Source: Pseudomonas prosekii (lineage in GTDB: Bacteria > Pseudomonadota > Gammaproteobacteria > Pseudomonadales > Pseudomonadaceae). Taken from it: a stretch of 64,000 nucleotides of DNA. The DNA is taken from the NCBI RefSeq assembly GCF_900105155.1, contig NZ_LT629762.1, positions 3,532,501 to 3,596,500 of the forward strand, given 5' to 3'. This document shows positions 1 through 13,671 of the stretch, piece by piece (position 1 is the first letter of the stretch; each line of letters opens with the position of its first letter). Under the pieces are notes generated by a model. The model was not told where the DNA came from. It worked only from the letters and a program-made list of their open reading frames with translations, and made no database searches. A program made the translations under genes and the position numbers.

Positions 1-1570
<1,570 letters not shown>

Positions 1571-1736
1571 ATAACACCCAAGCAATTTGACTACTCGAAA
1601 GAGCATCAGATTGCGGTGTGTGAAGACGCAATGAACCGAAAGTTCGACTGTGCACAAAGCCACACACAAATACCGAAGCTGTCACATACCCAATTTGCTG
1701 AAGCGCGGCCATCTGGCCACGATTTGGTACCCGAAT

Positions 1737-1855
1737 TTCTTGACGACCATAGAGCTTTGGAACCACCTGATCCCATCCCGAACTCAGCAGTGAAACGATG
1801 CATCGCCGATGGTAGTGTGGGGTTTCCCCATGTGAGAGTAGGTCATCGTCAAGAT
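1737..1855 (+). rRNA. rrf: 5S ribosomal RNA
   Basis: Typical gamma-proteobacterial 5S sequence: loop A/B bases ccacctgatcccatcccgaa, the loop E region cgatggtagtgtgg, and a 3' strand gtcatcgtcaag pairing with the 5' cttgacgac. It follows the 23S gene by about 165 bases, as in an rrn operon read from the left. The exact ends are uncertain by 1-3 bases. Confidence 0.96.
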
Positions 1856-1864
1856 TAAATTCCG

Positions 1865-1898
1865 AAACCCCTATCTGCGTATGCAGGTAGGGGTTTTG
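1865..1898 (+). terminator. Terminator of the rRNA operon
   Basis: The stem aaacccctatctgc / gcaggtaggggttt has a four-base loop (gtat) and is followed by ttgtttt. It lies 10 bases after 5S rRNA and ends the rrn transcript before birA. Confidence 0.9.
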
Positions 1899-1990
1899 TT
1901 TTGCCCGAAGAAAAATCCGACCATCAGGGTTTCTATGCAACGGCTCGGGGCATGGCTATCATTCGGGCCTCATTGTGAGGCGAGACTTGC

Positions 1991-2950
1991 ATGCTGACGT
2001 TGTTAAAACTTCTGAAGGATGGGCGATTCCATTCCGGTCAGGCCTTGGGCGCAGCTCTTGGCATCAGTCGTACTGCCGTATGGAAACAGCTACAGCACCT
2101 GGAAGCAGAGTTGGGTCTTTCCATTCATAAGGTGCGTGGCCGCGGATACCAATTAGCTGCACCGCTGACGCTGTTGGATCCTGGAGAAATCGATGCCAAG
2201 CCGCCTGCCAATAGCTGGCCTGTGCAGGTCTTTGATTCCATCGACTCCACCAATGCCGAAGCCTTGCGCGCAATCGAGCGAGGCCAGGCTGCGCCATTTC
2301 TCATACTTGCGGAAAGACAGACTGCTGGTCGTGGCAGGCGAGGTCGCAAATGGGTTAGCCCGTTTGCAGAAAACCTCTATTACAGTCTGGTACTTCGCAT
2401 TGAGGGTGGGATGCGCCAGTTGGAAGGTCTGAGCCTTGTTGTCGGGCTAGCGGTAATGCAGGCGTTGCGCAACCAGGGTGTTTCAGGCGTGGGGCTCAAA
2501 TGGCCTAACGATTTGCTTGTTGGTCAAAAGAAGATCGCAGGCATATTGCTGGAACTAGTCGGCGATCCGGCGGATGTGTGTCATGTGGTATTAGGTCTTG
2601 GGATCAATGTGAACATGCAGACCGCCGACGAGGTTGATCAGCAATGGACGTCCATGCGGCTTGAGTCCGGCAAGGTGTTTGATCGCAACCTTCTGGTAGC
2701 AGAGCTTGGTGTAGTCCTCCAGGCTTACTTGAAGCGCCATCAAAGCGAAGGATTTGCGGCTATCCATGCTGAGTGGGAGCAAAACCATTTGTGGCAGGGA
2801 AGGGCGGTTTCATTGATTGCCGGCGTCAATCGGATTGATGGGGTTGTTGCGGGTATCGACAGTCAGGGTGCTCTGCGCCTACAGGTGGACGGTGTGGAAA
2901 AAGTCTTTAGTGGTGGTGAGCTCAGCCTGAGGTTGCGTGATGATTCTTGA
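1991..2950 (+). CDS. birA: Bifunctional biotin-[acetyl-CoA-carboxylase] ligase and biotin operon repressor BirA
   Basis: The protein has 319 residues, the usual length for the class II (E. coli-like) enzyme. Residues 1-60 form a winged helix-turn-helix ([15 protein letters not shown]) that would bind the biotin operator. The central catalytic domain has the biotinyl-AMP loop GRGRRGRKW near residue 118 and the motif KWPNDLL near 172. A short C-terminal SH3-like domain follows. It activates biotin with ATP and transfers it to the lysine of the AccB carrier. It overlaps coaX by 11 bases, so the two are co-transcribed. The birA-coaX pair is conserved in Pseudomonas. No sequence anomalies seen. 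Confidence 0.97.
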   Translation: MLTLLKLLKDGRFHSGQALGAALGISRTAVWKQLQHLEAELGLSIHKVRGRGYQLAAPLTLLDPGEIDAKPPANSWPVQVFDSIDSTNAEALRAIERGQAAPFLILAERQTAGRGRRGRKWVSPFAENLYYSLVLRIEGGMRQLEGLSLVVGLAVMQALRNQGVSGVGLKWPNDLLVGQKKIAGILLELVGDPADVCHVVLGLGINVNMQTADEVDQQWTSMRLESGKVFDRNLLVAELGVVLQAYLKRHQSEGFAAIHAEWEQNHLWQGRAVSLIAGVNRIDGVVAGIDSQGALRLQVDGVEKVFSGGELSLRLRDDS

Positions 2951-3688
2951 GCTTGACTGCGGAAACAGTTTTATCAAATGGCGCGTGCTGGGTGCTGATG
3001 TTCGGATCGTGGTCGCCGAAGGCGTTGTCGATTCGGATCTTGCGCTGCTGCAAGGTCTGAAGCAGCTTGATCGTCTGACTCTAAAGCGGTGTCGATTAGT
3101 CAGTGTCAGGACGGGGGATGAAACGAGTGCGTTGATTGCGCTTCTGACTGATGCTTTTGGAGTGTCGGTAACCTGTGCTGCTCCTGCTCGTGAAATGTCC
3201 GGCGTTCGTAACGGCTACGAAGATTATGAAAAACTCGGTCTTGATCGCTGGCTGGCGATGCTGGGCGGGTTCCATCTCGCTGGCGGTCCGTGCCTGGTGC
3301 TGGATTTCGGCACGGCTGTCACGGCTGACTTCATTGCAGCTGATGGAGAGCACATTGGCGGATTCATTTGCCCTGGAATGCCTTTGATGCGCAATCAGTT
3401 GCGCACTCACACTCGTCGCATTCGCTACGGCGATGTTGCCGCCGAGCGCGCTTTGGAAAGTCTTGTGCCGGGTCGAACAACCGTTGAGGCAGTCGAGCGA
3501 GGTTGTTCCTTGATGCTTCAAGGATTCGTCCTCACCCAGCTTCAGTTGGCGCACAGCTATTGGGGGATGGTTTCACGGTCTTCCTCACTGGTGGAGATGC
3601 AGACTTGGTCCGCGGAGTCGTGCCTGCCGCCAGAGTCGTTCCTGACCTAGTGTTTGTAGGTTTGGCCATGGCTTGTCCTTTGCCTTGA
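2940..3688 (+). pseudogene. coaX: Type III pantothenate kinase CoaX, apparent -1 frameshift near the C-terminus
   Basis: The product would phosphorylate pantothenate in the first step of coenzyme A synthesis. The N-terminus ([15 protein letters not shown]) has the type III phosphate-binding loop; [11 protein letters not shown] and GGFICPGM are family motifs. Reading from ATG 2940 (an in-frame GTG lies just before it) the frame stops at 3650 after a non-family tail. The expected C-terminus ([10 protein letters not shown] then [14 protein letters not shown]) lies in another frame and ends at 3688. Joining the frames at the G run 3562-3566 restores 249 residues, the normal family length (about 248). 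One missing G explains it. Either this is a sequencing error or the gene is truncated. I know of no other pantothenate kinase family in typical pseudomonads, so real loss would be costly. Confidence 0.85.
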
Positions 3689-3695
3689 GGTTTTT

Positions 3696-4133
3696 ATGCG
3701 TTGGTTGTTTCTGCTGTTGCTTGTTCTTAATGTGTTTTATTACATCTGGCATCAACAAGAGGCGCCGCTTCGTGCGAAAGACGTCACCCCTTTAAGTTTG
3801 TATCGAGGTTCTCAGCAGGATATTCGCTTGTTGAGTGAAACCAATGATGCCGTTCGAGGCAAAGAAAAGCCTCGGCAGGAAAGTGAGTGTCTATATATAG
3901 GTGGTTTTTCTCGCCAGGAAGCCATGCAAGCCGTAGAGCGTCGGTTGAGTGGCTTGCAGATCACTGTTCAGTCATTGCCGCGGGATTCGTTCGATTCCGC
4001 TGGATTCTGGGTTCGCGTGGTCCCTGAAAGCCGACGTTTGCTGGACGACTCGAAGCTGCAAAACCTTTCCAAAGAATTCAATGAGTTAAAACATAAAATA
4101 ATGCCGTGCGAGGGGGTTGCACCCGCCGAATAG
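3696..4133 (+). CDS. Small SPOR-like membrane-anchored protein
   Basis: A 145-residue protein starts 7 bases after the coaX end. Residues 1-18 are one hydrophobic segment (LFLLLLVLNVFYYIW) with a short positive N-terminus, so it is probably an inner-membrane anchor or uncleaved signal. Residues 62-135 resemble a SPOR fold: CLYIGGFSRQEAMQAVERRL followed by a VRVVPES strand. SPOR domains bind denuded septal peptidoglycan. A gene of this type follows birA-coaX in other pseudomonads. The specific function is unknown, and the SPOR assignment is by pattern rather than by a profile search. Confidence 0.8.
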   Translation: MRWLFLLLLVLNVFYYIWHQQEAPLRAKDVTPLSLYRGSQQDIRLLSETNDAVRGKEKPRQESECLYIGGFSRQEAMQAVERRLSGLQITVQSLPRDSFDSAGFWVRVVPESRRLLDDSKLQNLSKEFNELKHKIMPCEGVAPAE

Positions 4134-4234
4134 TTTGCATAGAATGGCGCCCGCTTCGCAGTGAAGACCTTTAGCGGTCAGCAGTGAGAAGCGAGGTCAA
4201 CGCAGCTAACCTCAGGTTTTTAATGAGAAAATGC

Positions 4235-4262
4235 TTGACAGAAGGCTGGCATGATATAGAAT
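4235..4262 (+). promoter_or_regulatory. Sigma-70-like promoter for tRNA-Tyr-Gly-Thr-tuf
   Basis: A perfect -35 TTGACA (4235-4240) and -10 TAGAAT (4257-4262) are separated by 16 bases. The -10 ends 13 bases before tRNA-Tyr, so the transcript would start within about 6 bases of the mature tRNA. Confidence 0.75.
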
Positions 4263-4275
4263 GCCGGCTCGCTTA

Positions 4276-4360
<85 letters not shown>

Positions 4361-4384
4361 TTTTTAGCGAGAGCTGCAAGCTCC

Positions 4385-4458
<74 letters not shown>

Positions 4459-4484
4459 AGTTTGCAGGTCCTGCAAAGTGTTTT

Positions 4485-4560
4485 GCTCTTGTAGCTCAGT
4501 TGGTAGAGCACACCCTTGGTAAGGGTGAGGTCAGCGGTTCAAATCCGCTCAAGAGCTCCA
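4485..4560 (+). tRNA. thrT: tRNA-Thr (GGT)
   Basis: 76 bases, acceptor gctcttg / caagagc, anticodon GGT in cttggtaag, encoded CCA. The order Tyr-Gly-Thr-tuf matches the E. coli tufB operon. Confidence 0.97.
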
Positions 4561-4644
4561 TATAACAAGGCAGATATGAAAATATCTGCCTTTGTTTTAA
4601 TGGCTGATGTTACTTGCTCAATTCTTCTGCTGGGGGTTGTTTCG

Positions 4645-5838
4645 ATGGCTAAGGAAAAGTTCGAACGTAATAAGCCGCACGTCAACGTAGGCACTATTGG
4701 TCACGTAGACCACGGTAAAACTACTTTGACCGCAGCCCTGACCCGCGTTTGCTCCGAAGTTTTCGGTTCCGCGAAGGTCGACTTCGACAAAATCGATAGC
4801 GCCCCAGAAGAAAAAGCACGTGGCATCACCATCAACACCGCTCACGTTGAGTACGATTCGGCAGTGCGTCACTACGCGCACGTTGATTGTCCAGGTCACG
4901 CTGACTACGTAAAAAACATGATCACCGGTGCTGCTCAAATGGATGGCGCAATCCTGGTTTGCTCGGCTGCTGACGGTCCGATGCCGCAAACCCGTGAGCA
5001 CATTCTGCTCTCTCGCCAGGTTGGCGTTCCGTACATCGTTGTCTTCCTGAACAAGGCTGACATGGTTGATGATGCTGAGCTGCTCGAGTTGGTTGAGATG
5101 GAAGTGCGCGATCTGCTGAGCACTTACGATTTCCCAGGTGATGACACTCCGATCATCATTGGTTCGGCGCTGATGGCGTTGAATGGTCAAGACGACAACG
5201 AGATGGGCACCACTGCCGTCAAGAAGTTGGTCGAGACCCTGGATAGCTACATTCCGCAGCCTGAACGCGCTATTGATAAGCCGTTCCTGATGCCGATCGA
5301 GGATGTGTTCTCGATCTCCGGTCGCGGTACTGTTGTGACTGGTCGTGTTGAGCGTGGCATTGTCCGCATTCAGGAAGAAGTTGAGATTGTTGGTCTTCGT
5401 GACACTGTCAAAACTACTTGCACTGGTGTTGAGATGTTCCGCAAGCTGCTCGACGAAGGTCGTGCTGGCGAGAACTGCGGCGTATTGCTGCGCGGTACCA
5501 AGCGTGATGATGTTGAGCGTGGCCAGGTATTGGTCAAGCCGGGCACCGTCAAGCCGCATACCAAGTTCACTGCAGAGGTTTACGTTCTGAGCAAGGAGGA
5601 GGGTGGTCGTCATACGCCATTCTTCAAGGGCTACCGTCCACAGTTCTACTTCCGTACTACGGATGTGACCGGTAACTGCGAATTGCCAGAAGGCGTCGAA
5701 ATGGTAATGCCAGGTGACAACATCCAGATGACTGTCACTCTGATCAAAACCATCGCGATGGAAGATGGGCTTCGTTTCGCTATCCGTGAAGGCGGTCGTA
5801 CCGTCGGCGCAGGTGTCGTAGCTAAAGTCATCGAGTAA
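4645..5838 (+). CDS. tuf: Elongation factor Tu, first copy (tRNA-linked)
   Basis: A 397-residue GTPase that delivers aminoacyl-tRNA to the ribosome. The P-loop GHVDHGKT, the switch II DCPGH and the base-recognition NKAD are intact. Domains 2 and 3 follow. The ATG at 4645 is chosen because the open frame upstream reads into tRNA-Thr and every EF-Tu starts MAKEKF. This copy differs from the one at 21216 by about 27 substitutions. These fall at residues 7-73 and in the region after about 225, with an identical block between. It ends with Glu rather than the Ala of the other copy. It uses more GTT/GGT/GAG codons than the second copy. Confidence 0.97.
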   Translation: MAKEKFERNKPHVNVGTIGHVDHGKTTLTAALTRVCSEVFGSAKVDFDKIDSAPEEKARGITINTAHVEYDSAVRHYAHVDCPGHADYVKNMITGAAQMDGAILVCSAADGPMPQTREHILLSRQVGVPYIVVFLNKADMVDDAELLELVEMEVRDLLSTYDFPGDDTPIIIGSALMALNGQDDNEMGTTAVKKLVETLDSYIPQPERAIDKPFLMPIEDVFSISGRGTVVTGRVERGIVRIQEEVEIVGLRDTVKTTCTGVEMFRKLLDEGRAGENCGVLLRGTKRDDVERGQVLVKPGTVKPHTKFTAEVYVLSKEEGGRHTPFFKGYRPQFYFRTTDVTGNCELPEGVEMVMPGDNIQMTVTLIKTIAMEDGLRFAIREGGRTVGAGVVAKVIE

Positions 5839-5860
5839 GTTGTTGTAATGTCTTTTTCGG

Positions 5861-5890
5861 GCCGGCATAATGGTCGGCCTGATTTTGTTT
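5861..5890 (+). terminator. Possible attenuating hairpin between tuf and tRNA-Trp
   Basis: The stem ggccggc / gtcggcc (one G-U pair) has a short loop and is followed by tgattttgtttt. It sits between the first tuf and tRNA-Trp, so it may reduce or end tuf transcription. No clear promoter follows it. Confidence 0.5.
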
Positions 5891-5891
5891 T

Positions 5892-5967
5892 AGGTCAGTA
5901 GCTCAATTGGCAGAGCGACGGTCTCCAAAACCGTAGGTTGGGGGTTCGATTCCCTCCTGACCTGCCA
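5892..5967 (+). tRNA. trpT: tRNA-Trp (CCA)
   Basis: 76 bases, acceptor aggtcag / ctgacct, anticodon CCA in gtctccaaaac, encoded 3' CCA. It lies directly ahead of secE, the common gamma-proteobacterial order. Confidence 0.97.
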
Positions 5968-6012
5968 GATTCACTTGGTGTGTCTGGCTTTCTTTTCACA
6001 GGATCTTCATAG

Positions 6013-6381
6013 ATGACTCCTAAAGCTGAAGCTCAAGGCTCTCGCTTCGATCTGCTCAAGTGGCTAGTAGTAGTCGCTTTGGTGGTTGTTGGCGTTGTTG
6101 GCAATCAGTATTACTCTGCATCGCCAATCCTGTACCGCGTACTAGCATTGCTCGCTCTTGCTGCTGCAGCTGCCTTTGTAGGCCTGCAAACAGTCAAGGG
6201 CAAGTCTTTCTTTGTACTGGTAAAGGAAGCTCGCACCGAGATTCGTAAAGTCGTATGGCCAACTCGCCAAGAAACCACGCAGACCACGTTGATCGTTGTG
6301 GCTGTTGTACTGGTTATGGCGTTGCTGTTGTGGGGGCTTGATTCCCTGCTCGGCTGGCTTGTTTCCTTGATTGTCGGCTAA
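6013..6381 (+). CDS. secE: Preprotein translocase subunit SecE
   Basis: 122 residues, small membrane clamp of the SecYEG channel. Three hydrophobic segments are visible at about residues 16-33, 42-60 and 92-120, as in the E. coli-type three-helix SecE. The conserved amphipathic stretch EARTEIRKVVWPTRQE precedes the last helix and is the family signature. It lies 45 bases after tRNA-Trp and 9 bases before nusG, with which it is co-transcribed. Confidence 0.97.
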   Translation: MTPKAEAQGSRFDLLKWLVVVALVVVGVVGNQYYSASPILYRVLALLALAAAAAFVGLQTVKGKSFFVLVKEARTEIRKVVWPTRQETTQTTLIVVAVVLVMALLLWGLDSLLGWLVSLIVG

Positions 6382-6390
6382 GGGTGTCCC

Positions 6391-6924
6391 GTGGCTAAGC
6401 GTTGGTACGTTGTGCATGCTTACTCCGGTTACGAGAAGCATGTCATGCGCTCGTTGTTAGAGCGCGTAAAGCTGGCTGGCATGGAAGATGGCTTCGGCGA
6501 AATTCTGGTTCCCACTGAAGAAGTGGTTGAAATGCGTAATGGCCAGAAACGCAAAAGCGAGCGCAAGTTCTTCCCAGGTTATGTGCTGGTTCAGATGGAC
6601 ATGAACGAGGGTACTTGGCACTTGGTCAAGGATACTCCTCGGGTGATGGGCTTCATCGGCGGTACCGCTGATAAACCTGCACCGATCACAGATAAAGAGG
6701 CAGAAGCGATTCTGCGTCGTGTCGCTGATGGTAGTGACAAGCCGAAGCCGAAGACACTCTTCGAGCCAGGCGAGTCGGTACGCGTCAACGATGGGCCGTT
6801 TGCTGATTTCACCGGCACGGTTGAAGAAGTTAACTACGAAAAGAGCCGGATCCAAGTGGCGGTGCTCATTTTCGGTCGCTCTACTCCGGTAGAGCTAGAG
6901 TTCAGCCAGGTCGAAAAGGTCTAG
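6391..6924 (+). CDS. nusG: Transcription termination/antitermination protein NusG
   Basis: 177 residues. The N-terminal NGN domain ([15 protein letters not shown]) binds RNA polymerase beta prime. The C-terminal KOW domain (residues about 125-177, [19 protein letters not shown]) contacts Rho or ribosomal protein S10. The start codon is GTG at 6391, giving the canonical MAKRWY start. It is followed by a strong terminator, so secE-nusG forms its own unit ahead of the L11 operon. Confidence 0.98.
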   Translation: MAKRWYVVHAYSGYEKHVMRSLLERVKLAGMEDGFGEILVPTEEVVEMRNGQKRKSERKFFPGYVLVQMDMNEGTWHLVKDTPRVMGFIGGTADKPAPITDKEAEAILRRVADGSDKPKPKTLFEPGESVRVNDGPFADFTGTVEEVNYEKSRIQVAVLIFGRSTPVELEFSQVEKV

Positions 6925-6939
6925 CTGAGCAAGCATCCC

Positions 6940-6968
6940 AACCCCGCAGCCCTAGGCTGTGGGGTTTT
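6940..6968 (+). terminator. Terminator after nusG
   Basis: A 12-bp stem aaccccgcagcc / ggctgtggggtt (one G-U pair) is followed by a T run. It separates secE-nusG from rplK. Confidence 0.85.
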
Positions 6969-7041
6969 GTCGTCACTGGGATAAACGCGCAAGTAACCGG
7001 GGAGCCTTTCGAGGCGTTCGAACCCGTAATTGGAGTGCCTC

Positions 7042-7473
7042 ATGGCCAAGAAGATTACCGCTTACATCAAGCTGCAAGTGAAGGCCGCTCAGGCTAACCC
7101 AAGCCCACCTGTTGGTCCTGCTTTGGGTCAGCACGGCGTGAACATCATGGAATTCTGCAAGGCTTTCAACGCCCGTACTCAGGGTATTGAACCAGGTCTG
7201 CCGACTCCAGTGATCATCACTGTCTACAGCGACCGTAGCTTCACTTTCGAAACAAAATCCACACCTGCTTCGGTTCTGCTGAAGAAAGCTGCTGGTCTGA
7301 CTAGCGGTTCCGCTCGTCCGAACACCGTTAAGGTTGGCACCGTGACCCGTGCTCAGCTGGAAGAAATCGCGAAAACCAAAAACGCGGATCTGACTGCAGC
7401 TGATATGGACGCAGCCGTGCGTACTATCGCCGGTTCTGCTCGTAGCATGGGCCTTAACGTGGAGGGTGTGTAA
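7042..7473 (+). CDS. rplK: 50S ribosomal protein L11
   Basis: 143 residues. It binds the GTPase-associated centre of 23S rRNA together with the L10-L12 stalk. The proline-rich hinge [21 protein letters not shown] is present, and the C-terminal RNA-binding domain includes the GSARSMGL motif. The ATG at 7042 is chosen over an upstream in-frame start because L11 begins [13 protein letters not shown] and a gagtg sequence lies just ahead. Its stop overlaps the rplA start by one base (TAATG). Confidence 0.98.
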   Translation: MAKKITAYIKLQVKAAQANPSPPVGPALGQHGVNIMEFCKAFNARTQGIEPGLPTPVIITVYSDRSFTFETKSTPASVLLKKAAGLTSGSARPNTVKVGTVTRAQLEEIAKTKNADLTAADMDAAVRTIAGSARSMGLNVEGV

Positions 7474-8168
7474 TGGCTAAGTTGACCAAACGTCAAAAGG
7501 CTATCGCCGACAAAATCGAAGCTGGCAAGTCCTACAACTTTGTAGACGCTGCTGCTCTGTTGGCTGAGCTGTCGACTGTCAAGTTCAGCGAGTCCTTCGA
7601 CGTTGCTGTAAACCTGGGCGTTGACCCGCGTAAATCTGATCAGGTCGTTCGTAGCGCTACTGTGCTGCCACACGGTACTGGCAAGACTGTTCGCGTTGCA
7701 GTGTTCACCCAGGGTCCAGCTGCTGAGGCCGCTCTGGCTGCCGGCGCTGACCGTGTAGGTATGGACGATCTGGCTGCCGAAATGAAAGGCGGCGACCTGA
7801 ACTATGACGTAGTTATCGCATCCCCGGATGCAATGCGCGTTGTTGGTCAGTTGGGTCAGATCCTCGGTCCACGTGGCCTGATGCCTAACCCTAAAGTCGG
7901 CACCGTAACTCCAGACGTAGCTACCGCGGTTAAAAACGCCAAGGCTGGTCAGGTTCGTTATCGCACCGACAAAAACGGCATCATCCACACTTCCGTTGGC
8001 AAAGTCGGTTTCGACGCTGTCAAGCTGAAGGAAAACGTTGAAGCCCTGATCGCTGATCTGAAGCGTATCAAGCCAGCTTCCTCGAAAGGCATTTACGTCA
8101 AGCGCGTTACCCTGAGCACCACCATGGGTCCAGGTCTGGTCATCGACCAAGGCTCGCTCGACGCGTAA
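7473..8168 (+). CDS. rplA: 50S ribosomal protein L1
   Basis: 231 residues. It forms the mobile L1 stalk that releases E-site tRNA. Family signatures include [11 protein letters not shown] and the loop [15 protein letters not shown]. In many bacteria L1 represses its own rplKA mRNA, and the one-base overlap with rplK fits coupled translation. No separate operator was identified by eye. Confidence 0.98.
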   Translation: MAKLTKRQKAIADKIEAGKSYNFVDAAALLAELSTVKFSESFDVAVNLGVDPRKSDQVVRSATVLPHGTGKTVRVAVFTQGPAAEAALAAGADRVGMDDLAAEMKGGDLNYDVVIASPDAMRVVGQLGQILGPRGLMPNPKVGTVTPDVATAVKNAKAGQVRYRTDKNGIIHTSVGKVGFDAVKLKENVEALIADLKRIKPASSKGIYVKRVTLSTTMGPGLVIDQGSLDA

Positions 8169-8366
8169 GACAAAGGTTGGCGCAAGTGATTGCGCCAATT
8201 GAAAGATTGGGGTCCCTGCCTGGCGGGGGCTATCCAAGACCGTAGGCGACGCAAGTCTTAAACCTCAAGCCTACGCAGATGGTGCTCCCGGTTCCTTACC
8301 GAATCAGACACCAAAACGACATCCGGCTTCGGTTGGATGAAACGGTAACAAGCAGGAGTTAAACCC
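8169..8366 (+). promoter_or_regulatory. rplJ leader, probable L10(L12)4 autoregulatory region
   Basis: A 198-base untranslated stretch lies between rplA and rplJ where the L10 leader is found in enterobacteria and many other bacteria. Hairpin-forming pieces are visible, for example ttggcgcaa gtga ttgcgccaa near 8176-8197 and gtaggc...gcctac. The L10-L12 complex would bind here to repress translation. The assignment rests on position and general structure; I did not fold it. Confidence 0.6.
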
Positions 8367-8867
8367 GTGGCAATTAAACTCGAAGACAAGAAGGCCATCG
8401 TCGCTGAAGTCAACGAGGCTGCCAATGTTGCCCTGTCTGCTGTTGTGGCTGATGCCCGCGGCGTGACAGTTGGCGCTATGACCGGACTCCGTAAAGAGGC
8501 TCGTGAAGCTGGCGTTTACGTACGTGTTGTACGTAACACCCTGCTCAAGCGCGCCGTTGCTGGCACTCAATATGACGTGCTCAACGACGTGTTCACTGGC
8601 CCGACCTTGATTGCATTCTCCAAAGAACATCCGGGCGCTGCTGCTCGTATCTTCAAAGAGTTCGCAAAAGGTCAGGATAAGTTCGAGATCAAGGCAGCTG
8701 CGTTCGAGGGCAAGTTCCTCGCAGCTAATCAGATCGACGTACTGGCAAGTCTGCCGACCCGTGACGAAGCAATTTCTCAGCTGATGAGCGTGATTCAAGG
8801 CGCAACCAGCAAATTGGCTCGTACTCTGGCGGCCCTTCGCGACCAGAAAGAAGCTGCCGCAGCCTAA
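8367..8867 (+). CDS. rplJ: 50S ribosomal protein L10
   Basis: 166 residues with a GTG start ([15 protein letters not shown]). It is the base of the L12 stalk: the N-terminal half binds 23S rRNA and L11, and the C-terminal helix (residues about 130-160) binds L12 dimers. Family motifs [11 protein letters not shown] and GPTLIAFS are present. It is co-transcribed with rplL, 80 bases downstream. Confidence 0.98.
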   Translation: MAIKLEDKKAIVAEVNEAANVALSAVVADARGVTVGAMTGLRKEAREAGVYVRVVRNTLLKRAVAGTQYDVLNDVFTGPTLIAFSKEHPGAAARIFKEFAKGQDKFEIKAAAFEGKFLAANQIDVLASLPTRDEAISQLMSVIQGATSKLARTLAALRDQKEAAAA

Positions 8868-8947
8868 GGCTGAGCAACTCCTTTCAGCGTTTATTGTTTA
8901 TTTCGATGGCCGCGTAGGCTGTCACCCCAATACAGGAATTTATAGTC

Positions 8948-9313
8948 ATGTCTCTGACTAACGACCAAATCATCGAAGCAATCGGCGAAAAATCCGTTCT
9001 GGAAATCGTTGAGCTGATCAAGGCTATGGAAGAGAAGTTCGGCGTTTCCGCTGCCGCTGCTTCCGCTGGTCCAGCTGCTGTTGCTGCCGTTGCTGAAGAG
9101 CAAACTGAATTCAACGTCATGCTGCTGGAAGCTGGCGAGAAGAAAGTTAACGTGATCAAGGCAGTACGTGAACTGACCGGTCTGGGCTTGAAAGAAGCCA
9201 AGGCTGTAGTTGACGGCGCTCCTGGCGTGGTTCTGGAAGCTGTATCGAAAGACGCAGCTGACAAAGCCAAAGCCACTCTGGAAGAAGCAGGCGCTAAAGT
9301 CGAGCTGAAGTAA
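8948..9313 (+). CDS. rplL: 50S ribosomal protein L7/L12
   Basis: 121 residues. An N-terminal dimerization domain is followed by an alanine-rich hinge (residues about 36-52) and a C-terminal domain with the factor-binding helices ([20 protein letters not shown]). It recruits translational GTPases. It is followed by an attenuator before rpoB, as expected for a product needed in several copies per ribosome. Confidence 0.98.
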   Translation: MSLTNDQIIEAIGEKSVLEIVELIKAMEEKFGVSAAAASAGPAAVAAVAEEQTEFNVMLLEAGEKKVNVIKAVRELTGLGLKEAKAVVDGAPGVVLEAVSKDAADKAKATLEEAGAKVELK

Positions 9314-9359
9314 GCATCGACTTTGCGTCTCCAGCCCGAGCGTTAAGCGAAAGGCTGAT

Positions 9360-9388
9360 GGCTGGTGGCTCTTGCCACCGGCCTTTTT
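9360..9388 (+). terminator. Attenuator between rplL and rpoB
   Basis: A 10-bp stem ggctggtggc / gccaccggcc (one G-T pair) with loop tctt and a TTTTT tail. Partial termination here would lower rpoBC expression relative to rplJL, as known for the E. coli operon. Confidence 0.85.
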
Positions 9389-9533
9389 CCGTTATTGGCA
9401 GCCGACTGGGTCGGTGCTGATAACGAGCTGTAACCACCCGATGCGGTGGAGCAAACCATGGGGTTTGCACGATTTTCTGGCTGCTCCCGTCGGGAGGGGC
9501 CAAACAAGCAGGTGACCAAGCTGGGGAACGCTG

Positions 9534-13607
<4,074 letters not shown>

Positions 13608-13671
13608 CACGTGACGCGAATCGAGAGCGGGGCTGGATTGCCCGCTCTCTGCTCCGCCAGGAGGAAAGGCC

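Noticed and set aside
3561..3567. Programmed -1 frameshift at the coaX G run
   Set aside because: TTGGGGG does not fit a classical X-XXY-YYZ heptamer and no stimulatory structure was evident; an indel or sequencing error is simpler.
9395..9423. Promoter just ahead of rpoB (TTGGCA-N17-TGATAA)
   Set aside because: The -10 matches the consensus at only two positions, so I did not call it.
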